Shown one piece after another: positions 38,010-49,315 of a stretch of DNA of 64,000 bases. The position numbers and the translations under genes were made by a program. The stretch covers positions 20,001-84,000 of the forward strand of contig CAUYUJ010000767.1 in the NCBI GenBank assembly GCA_963575745.1, read 5' to 3'. Position 1 is the first letter of the stretch; each line of letters begins with the position of its first letter. Origin of the DNA: Prorocentrum cordatum. Taxonomy: Eukaryota; Sar; Dinophyceae; Prorocentrales; Prorocentraceae. The notes beneath the pieces are model-generated. The model had not been told where the DNA came from and did no database searches. It was given only the letters and a program-made list of their open reading frames with translations.

Positions 38010-38620
38010 GCCCGCCAGGCGCCGCTGCAGGGCCGACGTGTCGGGATGTAGCATCACGCTTTGTTACGGCTACTGGTTGTCCTCGAGAACGGCATGGAGC
38101 ATCATACGTTTACTATGACAGCCGATGCTCAACAGGCGTTTTTGGTATGGCACCACGCGTTTCTTGTGACATCCGACAGTCACACGCTCTCTTCTATGAC
38201 AGCCACACGCTTTTACGACAACCAGTAGTCATTTTGAAACATGTGTGATGTTCCATGTCAGCGTGCAGTCAGGAACTTTGGCTTAGCGTGCTGCTCAGCT
38301 GGTCCTGGCCCACCACGCCTTGGCGCGGCACGCCATCCACTTCCCCCCGGTCCCCCAGCGTCCGCGTCCCGAGCCTTTCCCAGCCTGACCGCCCCGCGGA
38401 GCGGAGCGGCACGCCATCCGCTTGCAGGGTACAGCGTGTCGCCAGGGCCGCTGCCGCGACACGCTGAGCAGCAGGCCCCGACCGTACCTTTCGGAGATCG
38501 AGCCTCGCTCGTTCACTCGCTCGCTCGCCCGCTCCTGGCACCCACAACCGCTCGCTCGTCCACCCGCGTGTCGGCGTCGTCGCTGTTGGGAGGTTCTTAG
38601 GGAGGGCCGAGGCTCCAGTG
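38010..38620. repeat. ~600 bp duplicated segment, copy 2
   Basis: Second copy of 36489-37070, about 1.5 kb downstream in the same orientation. Confidence 0.9.
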
Positions 38621-39009
38621 TTTCTCGGGCGCTTTCGTGGGTCCTCGGCGTCTCTTCAGCCCATGGGATGCCTTCACCGGCTGCGCCGCGCCGAGAGGCG
38701 CCCCGGGGTGCATGGATCGTCCCGAACGGCCGCTGGAGAGCCGAGTTCTGACCCGAAAAGCAGCTCGCAACGTCAGCGTGGGATGGGCTCAGGGGGCCCC
38801 CGGGGGGAACCTCTAGACTGGAGAAACACAAGCCTCCATCCACAACGGAGCTCGAGCCTCCGCTCTGAAGGTTACTTAATCGCTTCGCTCACTCCGCCGG
38901 CCCATTTCGCATCACTGTGGCTGCATGGGGCTGTGCTCGTGCCCAGGGGGAAAGGTAGGGCAGGCAGGACGGTCTTCGAGGAGATCTCTGTTTCGAGACG
39001 TACATGGGT

Positions 39010-39710
39010 TGTAGGTCAAAGTCCTCATGGATGCTTCTTGGGGTCTTTTCGGAGGGAGCCTCCGGGGAGCAGTTTTGAGGCCTCTGGGGAGCCTCTTGGG
39101 GGCTTCTTGGGGGCCTCTTGGGGCTTCCTGGGGGCCTGTTGGGAGTCTTGGGGGTCTCTTTGGGGGCCTCTTGGGGGCATCTTGTGGCCTCTTGGGGGGC
39201 TGTTGGGGGCCTCTGGGGGCTTCCTGGGCGCCTCTTGGGGTCGAGAGCTCGAAATGTCCGTTCGGGTCCCCCGTCTGGGCCCGCTCTTGGAGCCGTCTTG
39301 GGAGCCTCTTCGGCCATCTTGGAGGCCTCTGGGGCTGTCTTGGAGCCCTCTGGGGCTGTTTTGGGGCCGTTTTGGGCGCTCTTGGAGGCCTTTTAGGCCG
39401 TGTTGGGGCGATCCCGGAAGTCTCTTGGGCCGTCTTGGAGCGCCGCTGATCCGAAAAGGCGAGAACGCCAAAAACCTTCAAGATCTGAAGGAAAATCAGT
39501 CATGTATACATTTGTAGGCCCTCTTGGGAGGTCTCTTAGAGGCCTCTCGGGACGACTTGAAGGCGATTAGGGCTGTCCGGAGGCCATCCTTGGCGTCTTG
39601 CATCGCACCTGGGCCGTCTCGGACCATGTTGTGCTCTCTTGGAGGCCACTTGAAGCGCTCCTGGAGCGCTCTTGGGAGCCCGCTGGACCTGGCCGGGACC
39701 TTGCCGGGGC
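39010..39710. repeat. G-rich GGCCTCTTGGG repeat, copy 4
   Basis: Starts with AAAGTCCTCATGGATGC, related to the lead-in of copy 1, followed by many GGCCTCTTGGGG units. It is the longest copy in the window. Confidence 0.8.
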
Positions 39711-40600
39711 CCTTGTCGTCCGGGGACCCCCAGGGGCGGCCCCGCGCGCGCGAACCAGAACTATTGTAAACCAGTTGCCAGGGATCTTAGCACGCCCTTG
39801 ACCCGCTGGGCTGGCGAATTTGACCCTCTCCTGGAGCAAGCGACTTAGCTGCCAGAGGGCAGGGTTCGGGCTCCCAGACTGTCACAGGCCTCGGTTTTGC
39901 ATGGGGGCGGGCCCTTCGCCTGTATAGCCAACATGGCCACGGAGGGCTAGTGAGGATCCAGACCCCAAAGCAGAGGTGTCTCGTCGTTTTCGGCCTCGGG
40001 GGGCCCTCGCCAGGCCCTGGGCCGTCAAGAAAACAGTGCAAGGCGAAGAGCTTGTCCTCGGGAGGTGCTCCGGAAATTCCTGGGGGACCACGCATTGAAC
40101 AAATCAAAGTGTAGTCTTCGAAAGAAACGCCATTGTAGTCTTCGAAAGAAACGCCCATCCTAGAGAGGTGCCGAAGCCGGACAGAACCCAGGGCCCCGAT
40201 TTCAAGGTTTGGGGCTCTCGATCCGGGCGAGTGTGAACCGTTTCGAAAGAACAGCCCTCTTTTACGTGCCACGGCCTGCGAGTGAATGTAAAATCTGACA
40301 TTGGGGGCGCGGGGGGAGGCGTCGTTCGTCTTGCAATTTCCGGATGGGCGTTCTGTGTCGACAGCACCGGCATCAGGGGCAACGTCAGGGGAGGGCAGGC
40401 TCTATCGGATCCGAGTTGTTCGGGGTGTTCGGACACCGCGGTCGGTTCCTGAAGTCCTGTCCCGCCGCGGGGTGCTCCCCGGCAGCTGCGCCTCGCCGAG
40501 AGGCGTTGAGGGGGTGCAGGCGTCGCCCCGAACGACCGCCGGGGGCCCGACGTGTGGCCCGACGATCACGGGCGGCAGGGGGCGACGCCTGGCTCCCCAA
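39711..40600. other. Unassigned GC-rich region
   Basis: Repeat D at about 40485-40560 and two tandem copies of GTAGTCTTCGAAAGAAACGC (40113-40155). No exon recognised. Confidence 0.45.
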
Positions 40601-40604
40601 TCGC

Positions 40605-40735
40605 CGGAGGAGGAGGAGGAGGAGGAGGAGGGGGAGGAGGGAGGAGGAGGAGGCGGAGGAGGAGGAGGAGGAGGAGGAGGAGGAGGAGGAGGAGGAGGAG
40701 GAGGAGGAGGAGGAGGAGGAGGGAGGAGGGAGGAC
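40605..40735. repeat. (GGA)n microsatellite
   Basis: GGA/GAG triplets, purine-rich on the plus strand. Confidence 0.95.
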
Positions 40736-41174
40736 AGCCCGCACTGCCCAGGAGCCTGCGGACTTGCCACCGGGGGCTCCGCGCCGATGCATCGGTGCTG
40801 TCTCGTCGGTCCTCGCCACCCACCAAGCCACCCCAACCCAACCCGAAGGCCTCAATTGATCCTCGATTTCCAGTGGGGGGGGGGGGTCGGGGAACGCTGA
40901 GAAAACACGTGGAATCCGTACCCCCCCCCCCAAACCCGAAATTCGGGACAAACTCGGGCCTTCGGGTTGGGTTGGGGTGGTCTGGTAGGTAGTCAGATCC
41001 CAGCTCGACATTTCCACCCCCGAGCCGGTCCCCCCCTCCTCGTCCTCCCTGGCTCCCGTCACGAGCCCAGGCCGCCGACGAACTGAAAAGTCGAGGCGGC
41101 GGTGCCTCTCTGCGACCCCCTGCGAGCCCTGCCCCTGCGGGTCCGAGCGGCGCTGGGGCACCGGCGGCACGCCC

Positions 41175-41383
41175 CTCCTCCTCCTCCTCCTCCTCCTCCT
41201 CCCTCCTCCTCCTCCTCCTCCTCCTCCCTCCTCCTCCTCCTCCTCCTCCTCCTCCTCCTCCTCCTCCTCCTCCTCCTCCCTCCTCCCCCTCCTCCTCCTC
41301 CCCTCCTCCCCCTCCTCCTCCTCCTCCTCCTCCTCCTCCTCCTCCTCCTCCTCCTCCTCCTCCTCCTCCTCCTCCTCCTCGGA
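41175..41383. repeat. (CTC)n microsatellite
   Basis: CTC/CCT triplets ending shortly before ACTCTCGCAG at 41395. The following frame (GAHLTADMAQILNPGWSSIG) might be an exon but has no supporting neighbour. Confidence 0.95.
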
Positions 41384-41451
41384 CACTCTCGCAGGGGGGC
41401 CCACTTGACTGCAGACATGGCTCAGATTCTGAACCCCGGCTGGTCTTCCAT

Positions 41452-41647
41452 CGGCGGCGCGCCTGGGGGGGAGGTGAGAAGGAGAAGGCCTTCTCAGAGG
41501 GCTCGGAAGTCCCCTGGCCTTCTGAGCAGGTTTCGAAGCCTTCCGCGAAGACAAACAGCTTCCCAGAAGGACGGAAGGCTTGTGACAAGTCCCGCGGCCT
41601 TCTGAGAAGGCCTTCTCCCTCTCGTTTCCCCCCCTCGCTCGCCGCCG
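41452..41647. mobile_element. Foldback/TIR element, family F, copy 2
   Basis: Starts CGGCGGCGCGCCTGGGGGG and ends CTCGCTCGCCGCCG. The inner arm GAGAAGGCCTTCTCAGA is mirrored by TCTGAGAAGGCCTTCTC. Related to 991-1197. Confidence 0.7.
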
Positions 41648-42034
41648 ACTTCAGGAAGCAGGGCTGCGGGGTCAAGGCTCGTGCTCGCCGAGGTTCGGCG
41701 TCCAGCGGCCCTCGCCGGGCCCCGGGAGCATCACACACGGCTCGGGATGAGACGCCAGCCCCAGGGGATGGGCGGCACGTTGCGGGACCCAGTGTCTTCA
41801 TAAAAAACAGTGCGTCGAATCTCTGGGAAGGGGATCGGGGTTCGAGGTTCAAGTGTGCTTGAAGTGTTCCTCTGCCCTGGGGGGCCCTGGTGGGGGGGGG
41901 CCCTCGTCGCCGCGGGTGCCCTCGAGGTGCTGGCCAGGAGAGGCCCTTGGACAGGTCCAGGGGTCGACTTCTTTGTCCGCCGACCTGGAGATCGGCATCA
42001 ACCAAGCGGGTCCTGGAGGAAATGGGTCCTGGAG

Positions 42035-42080
42035 TTAGGTCGGGCCTGTCCCCCTACAGGGGGGGACAGGCCCGACTTAA
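42035..42080. mobile_element. Family A element reduced to a 46-bp palindrome, 8-bp target duplication
   Basis: TTAGGTCGGGCCTGTCCCCC joined almost directly to GGGGGACAGGCCCGACTTAA, with TACAGG between. It is flanked by TCCTGGAG on both sides (42027-42034 and 42081-42088). It consists of the two terminal repeats and no interior. Confidence 0.92.
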
Positions 42081-42204
42081 TCCTGGAGCTCCGCTGCCTT
42101 GTTCGCCTTTTCCCAGCCTCCCGGGGAACAGCTCGGGATGAGGACGCTGGTGTCGGGGAAGGCCCCGACGTGCTGGACCCGCTCGCGCCCGGACCCTTTT
42201 CTCT

Positions 42205-42522
42205 CTCAGCCTCCTCCTCCTCCTCCTCCTCCTCCTCCTCCTCCTCCTCCTCCTCCTCCTCCTCCTCCTCCCTCCTCCTCCTCCTCCTCCTCCTCATCTC
42301 CATCCTCCTCCTCCTCCTCCTCCTCCTCCTCCTCCTCCCCCTCCTCCCTCCTCCTCCTCCTCCTCCTCCTCCCTCCTCCTCCTCCCTCCTCCTCCTCCTC
42401 CTCCTCCTCCTCCTCCTCCTCCTCCTCCTCCTCCCTCCTCCTCCTCCTCCTCCTCCTCCTCCTCCTCCTCCTCCTCCTCCTCCTCCTCCTCCTCCTCCTC
42501 CTCCTCCTCCTCCTCCTCCTCC
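42205..42522. repeat. (CTC)n microsatellite
   Basis: About 300 bp of CCT/CTC triplets with CTCCCTC interruptions; a shorter tract follows at 42795-42880 directly before the ~90-bp array. Confidence 0.95.
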
Positions 42523-42884
42523 ATCCGGTTCAAACGTCGACGATTCTGGATGTTTCTTCCTCGGAGGCTGGGGGGGGGGGGAGGGCGAAGAAGTGGCCCC
42601 AACCTGGAAATCGCTGTCGGCTCAGGCTCGTGTCGCACGCGTGGGCGAGGCGAGGCTGCGCGAGGACGATGACGTGTCGGCCATGGCCAGGCTGGCGCCT
42701 GGCGGTAGCGCCCGAGCCCCATGCCCAACAGGAGTTCCTTCTCATATTTCCGCCTCCTCCTCTGAACCCTCCTCCGCCGCCGCCTTCTGCTTCTGCTGCT
42801 CCTCCTCCTCCTCCTCCTCCTCCTCCTCCTCCTCCTCCTCTTCTTCCTCCTCCTCCTCCTTCTCCCCCTCCTCCTGTTCCACCG

Positions 42885-45465
42885 AAGGCCCCAGCGGCAG
42901 GATCCACCTGGCAGCGCCGCTCTATTTTGGTGCACCCCTCACACGGTTCGTGGCCCAATATGGAGCTCCACCGAGGCCCAGCGGCAGGGTCCACATGGCG
43001 GCGCCGCTCCATTTTGGCGCACCTTTCGCACGGTTCGTGGCCCATCGTGGCCCCATAGCGAGCTCCACCGAAGGCCCAAGTAGCAGGGTCCGCATGGCGG
43101 CCCATCACGCGAGTCGTGGTCACATAGGGAGCTCCACCGAAGGCCCCAGCGGCAGGGTCCACATGGCGGCGCCGCTCCATTTTGCCGCACCCTTCAGACG
43201 GTGCATGGACACATAGAGTGCTCCACCGAAGGCCCCAGCGGCAGGGTCCACATGGCGGCGCCGCTCCATTTTGGAACACCCCTCACACGTGGCCCCATAG
43301 GGAGCTCCATCGAAGGCCTCAGCGGCAGGGTCCACATGGCGGCGCCGCTCCATTTTGGCGCACCCCTCACACGGTTCGTGGCCCCATAGGAAGTTCCGCC
43401 GAAGGCCCAAGTAGCAAGGTCCACATGGCGGCGCCGCCCCGTTTTGGCTGGCGCACCGCTCGCACGGCTCGTGGCTCCCTAGGGAGCTCCACCGAAGGCC
43501 CCGGCGGCAAGGTCCACATGTCGGCGCCGCCCCATTTTGGCGCACCACTCAGACGGTTCGTGGCCCCATAGGGAGCTCCACCGAAGGCGCCAGCGGCAGG
43601 GTCCACATGGCGGCGCCGCTCCATTTTGGAGCACCCTTCACATCGGTCCGTGGCCCCATAGGGAGCTCCACTGAAGGCCTCAGCGGCAGGGTCCACATGG
43701 CGACGCCGCTCCATTTTGGCGCACCTCTCACACGGTGCGTGGCCCCACAGGGAGCTCCACCGAAGGCCCCAGCGGCATGGTCCACATTGCGGCGCCTCCC
43801 CGTTTTGGTGCACCACTCACACGGTTCTGGTCCAATATGGAGCTCAACCGAAGGCCCAGCGGCAGGGTCCACATGGTGGCGCCGCTCCATTTTGGCGCAC
43901 CCCTCACGGTGGTTCGTGGCCCCATAGAGAGGGCCCAGCGACAAGGTCCACATGGCGGCGCCGCTCCATTTTGGCGCACCTCTCACACGGTGGGTGGCCC
44001 CACAGGGAGCTCCACCGGCAGGGTCCACTTGGCGGCGCCGCTTCATTTTTCCACACCCCTCACAGTTGTTCGTGGCCCCATAGGGAGCTCAACCGAAGGC
44101 CCAGCGGCAGGGTCCACATGGCGGCGCCGCTCCATTTTGGCGCACCCTTCGCACGGTTCGTGGCCCATCGTGGCCCCAAAGGGAGCTCCACCGAAGGCCC
44201 AAGTAGCAGGGTCCACATGGCGGTGCCGTCCCATGTTTGCGAACCCATCACGCGAGCCGTGGTCACATAGGGAGCTCCACCGAAGGCCCCAGCGGCAGGG
44301 TCCACATGGCGGCGCCGCTCCGTTCTGGCGCACGCCTCACACGTTTCGTGGCCCCGTAGGGTGCTCCACCGAAGGCCCGAGTGGCGGGGTCCACATGGCG
44401 GCGCCGCTCCATTTTGGTGCAACGTTTACACGGTTCGTGGCCTCATTGGGAGCTCCGCCGAAGGCCCCAGTGGCAGGGTTCGCACGGCGGCTCCGTTGGA
44501 TTTTGGGACACCCTATCACATGGCTCGTGGCCCCATAGGGAGATCAGCCGAGGGGACCAGTGGCATGGTCAACATGGCGGCGCCGCCCCATATTGGCGCA
44601 CCGTTCATGCGGTTTCCGGCCCGGCTGGGAGCTCCACCGCAGGCCCCAGTGGCAGGGCCCACCTGGCAGCGCCGCCCCCTTTGGGCGCACCCCTCCACAC
44701 GGCTCGCAGCCCCAGCGGGAGCTCCACCGGGAGCCCCAGCAGCAGGGCCCACGCGGCGGCGCCGCTCCCTATATCTGCGCACGCCTAGTTAGCATGGCGA
44801 GTGGCCCCGCAGGGAGCTCCACCGAAGAGGCGCCCCACTGGCCGAGGCCTCGAGGCGGCGCCGCCCAATTGTTCGGCGCACCCCTCACGCGCCAGTCGCG
44901 GCCCCACGGGGAGGAGCAGCCGGAGGCCCCAGAGGCGGAGGTGCGCACGGCCGCGCTGCCCCAGTGTGGCACGCGACTCGCACGGTTCGTGGCCACGCAG
45001 GGATCTCAACCGAAGGCCCCATCGGCAGGGTCCACATGGCGGCGCCGCCCCAGTGTGGCGCACACCCTTCACACGGTTCGTGGCCCCATAGGGAGGTCAT
45101 TTGAAGGCCCAAGTAGCAGGGTCCACATGGCGGCGCCGCCCCAGTTTGGCGCGCACCCTTCACACCGTGCGTGGCCCCATAGGGAGCTTCACCGAAGGCC
45201 TCAGCGGCAGGGTCCACATGGCGGCGCCGCATCATTTTGGCGCACCCCTCACACGGCTCGTGGCCACACAGGGAAATCGGTTGAAGGCCCCAGTGGCAGG
45301 GTCCATATGGCGGCGCCGCCCCATTTTTGGCGCAACCTTCACACGGCTCGTGGCCTTGTAGGTAGTTCCACCCCCATGGCGGGGTTCGCATGGCGATGCC
45401 GCCGAATTTTGGCGCAGTCCCCACACGGTTCGTGGCCCCATAGGGAGTTCCACCGAAAGCGGTGC
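42885..45465. repeat. ~90-bp tandem array, about 28 copies
   Basis: Unit core: GGGAGCTCCACCGAAGGCCC, CAGCGGCAGGGTCCACATGG, CGGCGCCGCTCCATTTTGGC, GCACCCCTCACACGGTTCGT. Most units are close to 90 bp (30 codons), so several frames on both strands stay open over many units (plus: STEGPSGRVHMAAPLHFGAP; minus: GAPKWSGAAMWTLPLGPSVE). Units from about 44.5 kb on are more diverged. I treat it as satellite because frame openness follows from unit length and there is no start, splice or domain context. A coding repeat protein cannot be excluded. Confidence 0.9.
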
Positions 45466-45595
45466 CACAACACGGTACTCACAATTGCATATGGTTGGGT
45501 CTTTCGCCAGGATGATTGTTTGTGTGTGTGGTTCCTTCTCTCTCTCTCTCTCTGTTGATTTCGTTCGGTGAAGGAACAGCAGTTACGGAGCCAAC

Positions 45596-45690
45596 AGGAG
45601 GAGGAGGAGGAGGAGGAGGAGGAGGAGGAGGAGGAGGAGGAGAAGGAGAAGGAGAAGGAGAAGGAGAAGGAGAAGCAGAAGGAGGAACAT
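45596..45690. repeat. (GGA)n/(GAA)n microsatellite
   Basis: GGAGGAGGA passing into GAAGGAGAAG. It is followed at 45700-46020 by an A/T-rich AAT/ACT-type degenerate tract. Confidence 0.9.
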
Positions 45691-46204
45691 GAGGAGGAGG
45701 AAACATACGAATACACATAATCACTCTAATAATACTAACAGAAGTAGTCGTACCAACAACAATATTAATAGTACTAGTCGTGTGAATAACTATATGTGCA
45801 CAATACCAGTAGTATTACTACTACTCGTACCAGCGATAAGAGTAATACTACCAAGCTTTCGAATGGTACTTTGAATCACAGTCTCCACAATCATAATAGA
45901 ACTGGTGTAAATACCAATCGGATGAATCATGATACGATTCGTACTTCTAATGAGAATAATACGGATGAGAAATAAACATACGAAGAAGACGAAAACGCAT
46001 AATACGAACGCGCAGCCAAATATCTTTCCATGTCTTTCCTCCTCCTCCTCCTCCTCCTCCAGGTTTCGCGCGCCTGGTGGGGAAAAAGCTGGTTTCAAAT
46101 GCAACCGCGTTGCCGATGCCCGTTTGCCGTGGTCTCACCGCGTCACGCTTTGAACGCTTTCGAAGTGACCTGCGTCAGTGTTTCGACGATGGCTGTTGAA
46201 GCAA

Positions 46205-46475
46205 CGGCGAGGCTGGAGGACACCCTTGCTTCACGACGGCGAGGCTTCGGGCCACCCTTGCTTCGCGACGGCGAGGCTTTGGGACACCCTTGCTTCACGA
46301 CGACGAGGCTTTGGGACGCCCTTGCTTCGCGACGGCGAGACTGGAGGACACCCTTGCTTCACGACGGCGAGGCTTTGGGACGCCCTTGCTTTGCGACGGC
46401 GAGGCTTCGGGACGCCCTTGTCTCACGACGGCAAGGCTTCGGGACACCCGTTCTTCATGACGGCGGGGCTGGAGG
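46205..46475. repeat. 33-bp tandem repeat, about 8 copies
   Basis: Unit core CTTGCTTCGCGACGGCGAGG then CTTTGGGACGCC. The unit is a multiple of three, so frames remain open. Not CRISPR: no unique spacers. Confidence 0.9.
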
Positions 46476-46619
46476 AAAAACCAAATCTTGTTGACACTAC
46501 TCATAATAACACTAGTACCATGAGCAATCATACCAACATCATAGTAGCAATAAGACGAAGAAAACGGTTCATACTAACGCAAACAATGGCAATGATAATA
46601 CGAAGAATGCGACTGCTAC

Positions 46620-46623
46620 TAAT

Positions 46624-46667
<44 letters not shown>

Positions 46668-46708
46668 TACGACTACTACTACTACTACTACTACTACTAC
46701 TGCTACTG

Positions 46709-46753
<45 letters not shown>

Positions 46754-46756
46754 CTG

Positions 46757-46800
<44 letters not shown>

Positions 46801-46837
46801 TGCCTACACTACTACTACTACTACTACTACTACTACG

Positions 46838-46868
<31 letters not shown>

Positions 46869-47041
46869 TAAACCACTACTACAACTACACTACTACTACT
46901 ACGACCTACTACTACTACTACTAACGACCTACTACTACTACTACGATATTACTACTACTACAACTACTACTAATATCACTACTAAAAAAACTACCACACA
47001 CAACTACTACACCTACTACTACGACCACGACTACGACTACG

Positions 47042-47077
<36 letters not shown>

Positions 47078-47121
47078 GCTACTACGACTACTACTACTGT
47101 TACGACGACTACTACTAACAG

Positions 47122-47165
<44 letters not shown>

Positions 47166-47207
47166 TTCCTACTCCCACCGCCATTACTACTACTACTACT
47201 ACTACTA
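46620..47207. repeat. (ACT/ACG)n microsatellite up to an assembly gap
   Basis: ACGACGACG passing into ACTACTACT, running into the gap. Confidence 0.95.
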
Positions 47208-47307
47208 NNNNNNNNNNNNNNNNNNNNNNNNNNNNNNNNNNNNNNNNNNNNNNNNNNNNNNNNNNNNNNNNNNNNNNNNNNNNNNNNNNNNNNNNNNNNN
47301 NNNNNNN
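47208..47307. other. Assembly gap (100 N)
   Basis: Exactly 100 N, the usual placeholder for a gap of unknown size. The left side is an ACT microsatellite and the right side a G/C-run tandem array, both hard to assemble. Confidence 0.99.
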
Positions 47308-47320
47308 CCCCTCCCCCCCT

Positions 47321-47740
47321 CCCGGCGGGGGAGGGATCAAAGGGAAGGGGCTTCCCTTCGACTGAATTACGACGTTGCTCAAGGTCGGTACGGGGGGGGG
47401 CGTCGTATCTGACCCGGGGGGGGGGGTCGATACCCCCCCCCCCTCCCGGCGGGGAAGGGATCAAAGGGAAGGGGCTTCCCTTCGACTGAATTACGACGTT
47501 GCTCAAGGTCGGTACGGGGGGGGGCGTCGTATCTGACCCGGGGGGGGGGGTCGATACCCCCCCCCCCCTCCCGGCGGGGAAGGGATCAAAGGGAAGGGGC
47601 TTCCCTTCGACTGAATTACGACGTTGCTCAAGGTCGGTACGGGGGGGGGCGTCGTATCTGACCCGGGGGGGGGGGTCGGGCGGGGAAGGGATCAAAGGGA
47701 AGGGGCTTCCCTTCGACTGAATTACGACGTTGCTCAAAGT
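47321..47740. repeat. ~125-bp tandem array with long G and C runs
   Basis: Three full units and a partial one, each containing GGGATCAAAGGGAAGGGGCT, TGAATTACGACGTTGCTCAA and CGTCGTATCTGACCC next to runs of 8-12 G or C. A diverged single copy lies near 27830-27955. True copy number may be larger because of the adjacent gap. Confidence 0.9.
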
Positions 47741-48284
47741 CGGCTTGGCTCGAGCGGCTCGGGCGCGGCTCGGGCGGCTGGGGCGCAGGACAGAGACGAC
47801 GAGTACAAAGAATAACGGAGATGACGGCTCGAACGGAAAAGCCCCTCACACACGCCGACAGGGTCGGCGGATTACTACTACTCGTGCGAGTACGATCATC
47901 AGTAATACGAGCACTAGTGCTACTATCAATATGAAGAGTACACATACTAAGAAATAAGACGAACGAGCATAAGCAAACGAACACTAATGATACGAATACG
48001 GAGAATAGTATGGTGACACTTAATAATATTCGTAATGATAAGAAGAAGAAGAATTACCCTGGCGGCGTACCCCGCCCCTGCGCAATGCTGGGCCGGAGTA
48101 GCTTCGGAGATTCGACGAGAAGGCGGCGACGTGACATGGACGCATATACTTTTGCGAGCGGGATTGGGAAAGTTCGCAGGCCCCCAATCAAGGGAAAAAC
48201 GATGAGTAATTAAGTGGGCCCCTGAATCATTAAGGAAAACGCAAAGTCCCAAAGGAGACGGTGGGCAAGGGGCTTGAAACTCTG

Positions 48285-49310
48285 GCGGGGCAGCAACAAC
48301 ATGGCATGGCCCCCCTGGGACGGCGAGGCCCCGCCCAGAGTCTGCACAGTGCCTCACTCCGCTGGACTCACCAGCAGCCTTCGAAAGTGGCGAGCCCATC
48401 AGCAGCCCTCGAAAGTGGCGACAGTTTCGCAGATCGCAGCTCCCCAGGGACGGGGAGGTCCCGCTCAGATCCGCGCGGTGCCTCACTCCGTTGGACCCAC
48501 CAGCGGCCCTCGAAAGTGGCGATTGTTTCGCAGGTCGCAGCCCCCCAGGGACGGGGAGGTCCCGCTCAGAGTCTGCGCAGTGCTTCACTCCGCTGGACCC
48601 ACCAACAGCCTTCGAAAGTGGCGAGCCCACCAGCAGCCTTCGAAAGTGGCGACAGTGTCGCAGATCGCAGCTCCCCAGGGACGGGGAGGTCCCGCTGAGA
48701 GACTGCGCAGTGCCTCACCCCGCTGGACCCACCAGCAGCCTTCGAAAGTAGCGAGCCCACCAGCAGCATTTGAAAGTGGCGACAGTGTCGCAGATCGCAG
48801 CCCCCCAGGGGACGGGGAGGTCCCGCTCAGGTCCGCGCGGTGCCTCACTCCGCTGGACCCACCAGCAGCCCTCGAAAGTTGCGACAGTGTCACAGATCGC
48901 ACCCACCCCAGGGACGGGGAGGCCCCCCTCATGTCTGCGCGGTGCCTCACCCCGCTGGAACCACCAGCGGCTCTCGAAAGTGGCGATTGTTTCGCAGATC
49001 GCAGCCCCCCAGGGACGGGGAGGTCCCGCTCAGGCTCGCGCGGTGCGCCACTCCGCTGGACCCACCAGCAGCCACCGAAAGCGGCGACAGTTTCGCAGGT
49101 CGCAGCCCCCCAGGGACGGGGATGTCCCGCTCATGTCCGCGCGGTGTTTCGCTCCGCTGGACCCACCAGCAGCCTTCGAAAGTGGCGATAGTTTCGCAGA
49201 TCGCAGCCCCCCAGGGACGGGGAGGTCCCGCTCAGGTCCGCGCGGTGCCCCACTCCAGTGGACCCAACAGCAGCCTTCGAAAGTGGCGACAGTGTCGCAG
49301 ATCGCCTCCC
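48285..49310. repeat. ~101-bp tandem array, left part
   Basis: About ten units with core CCGCTGGACCCACCAGCAGC, CTTCGAAAGTGGCGACAGT, TTCGCAGATCGCAGCCCCCC, AGGGACGGGGAGGTCCCGCT. Two units carry an extra CGAGCCCACCAGCAGCC duplication. It continues at 49935-50125 after a LINE insertion. Confidence 0.92.
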
Positions 49311-49315
49311 CCCCC

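Noticed and set aside
46205-46475. Possible CRISPR-like array
   Set aside because: Units are contiguous 33-bp repeats without unique spacers, in a eukaryotic context.
48274-49191. 305-codon frame over the ~101-bp array
   Set aside because: Unit length is not a multiple of three and the frame continues by drifting between unit phases; no domain or start context.
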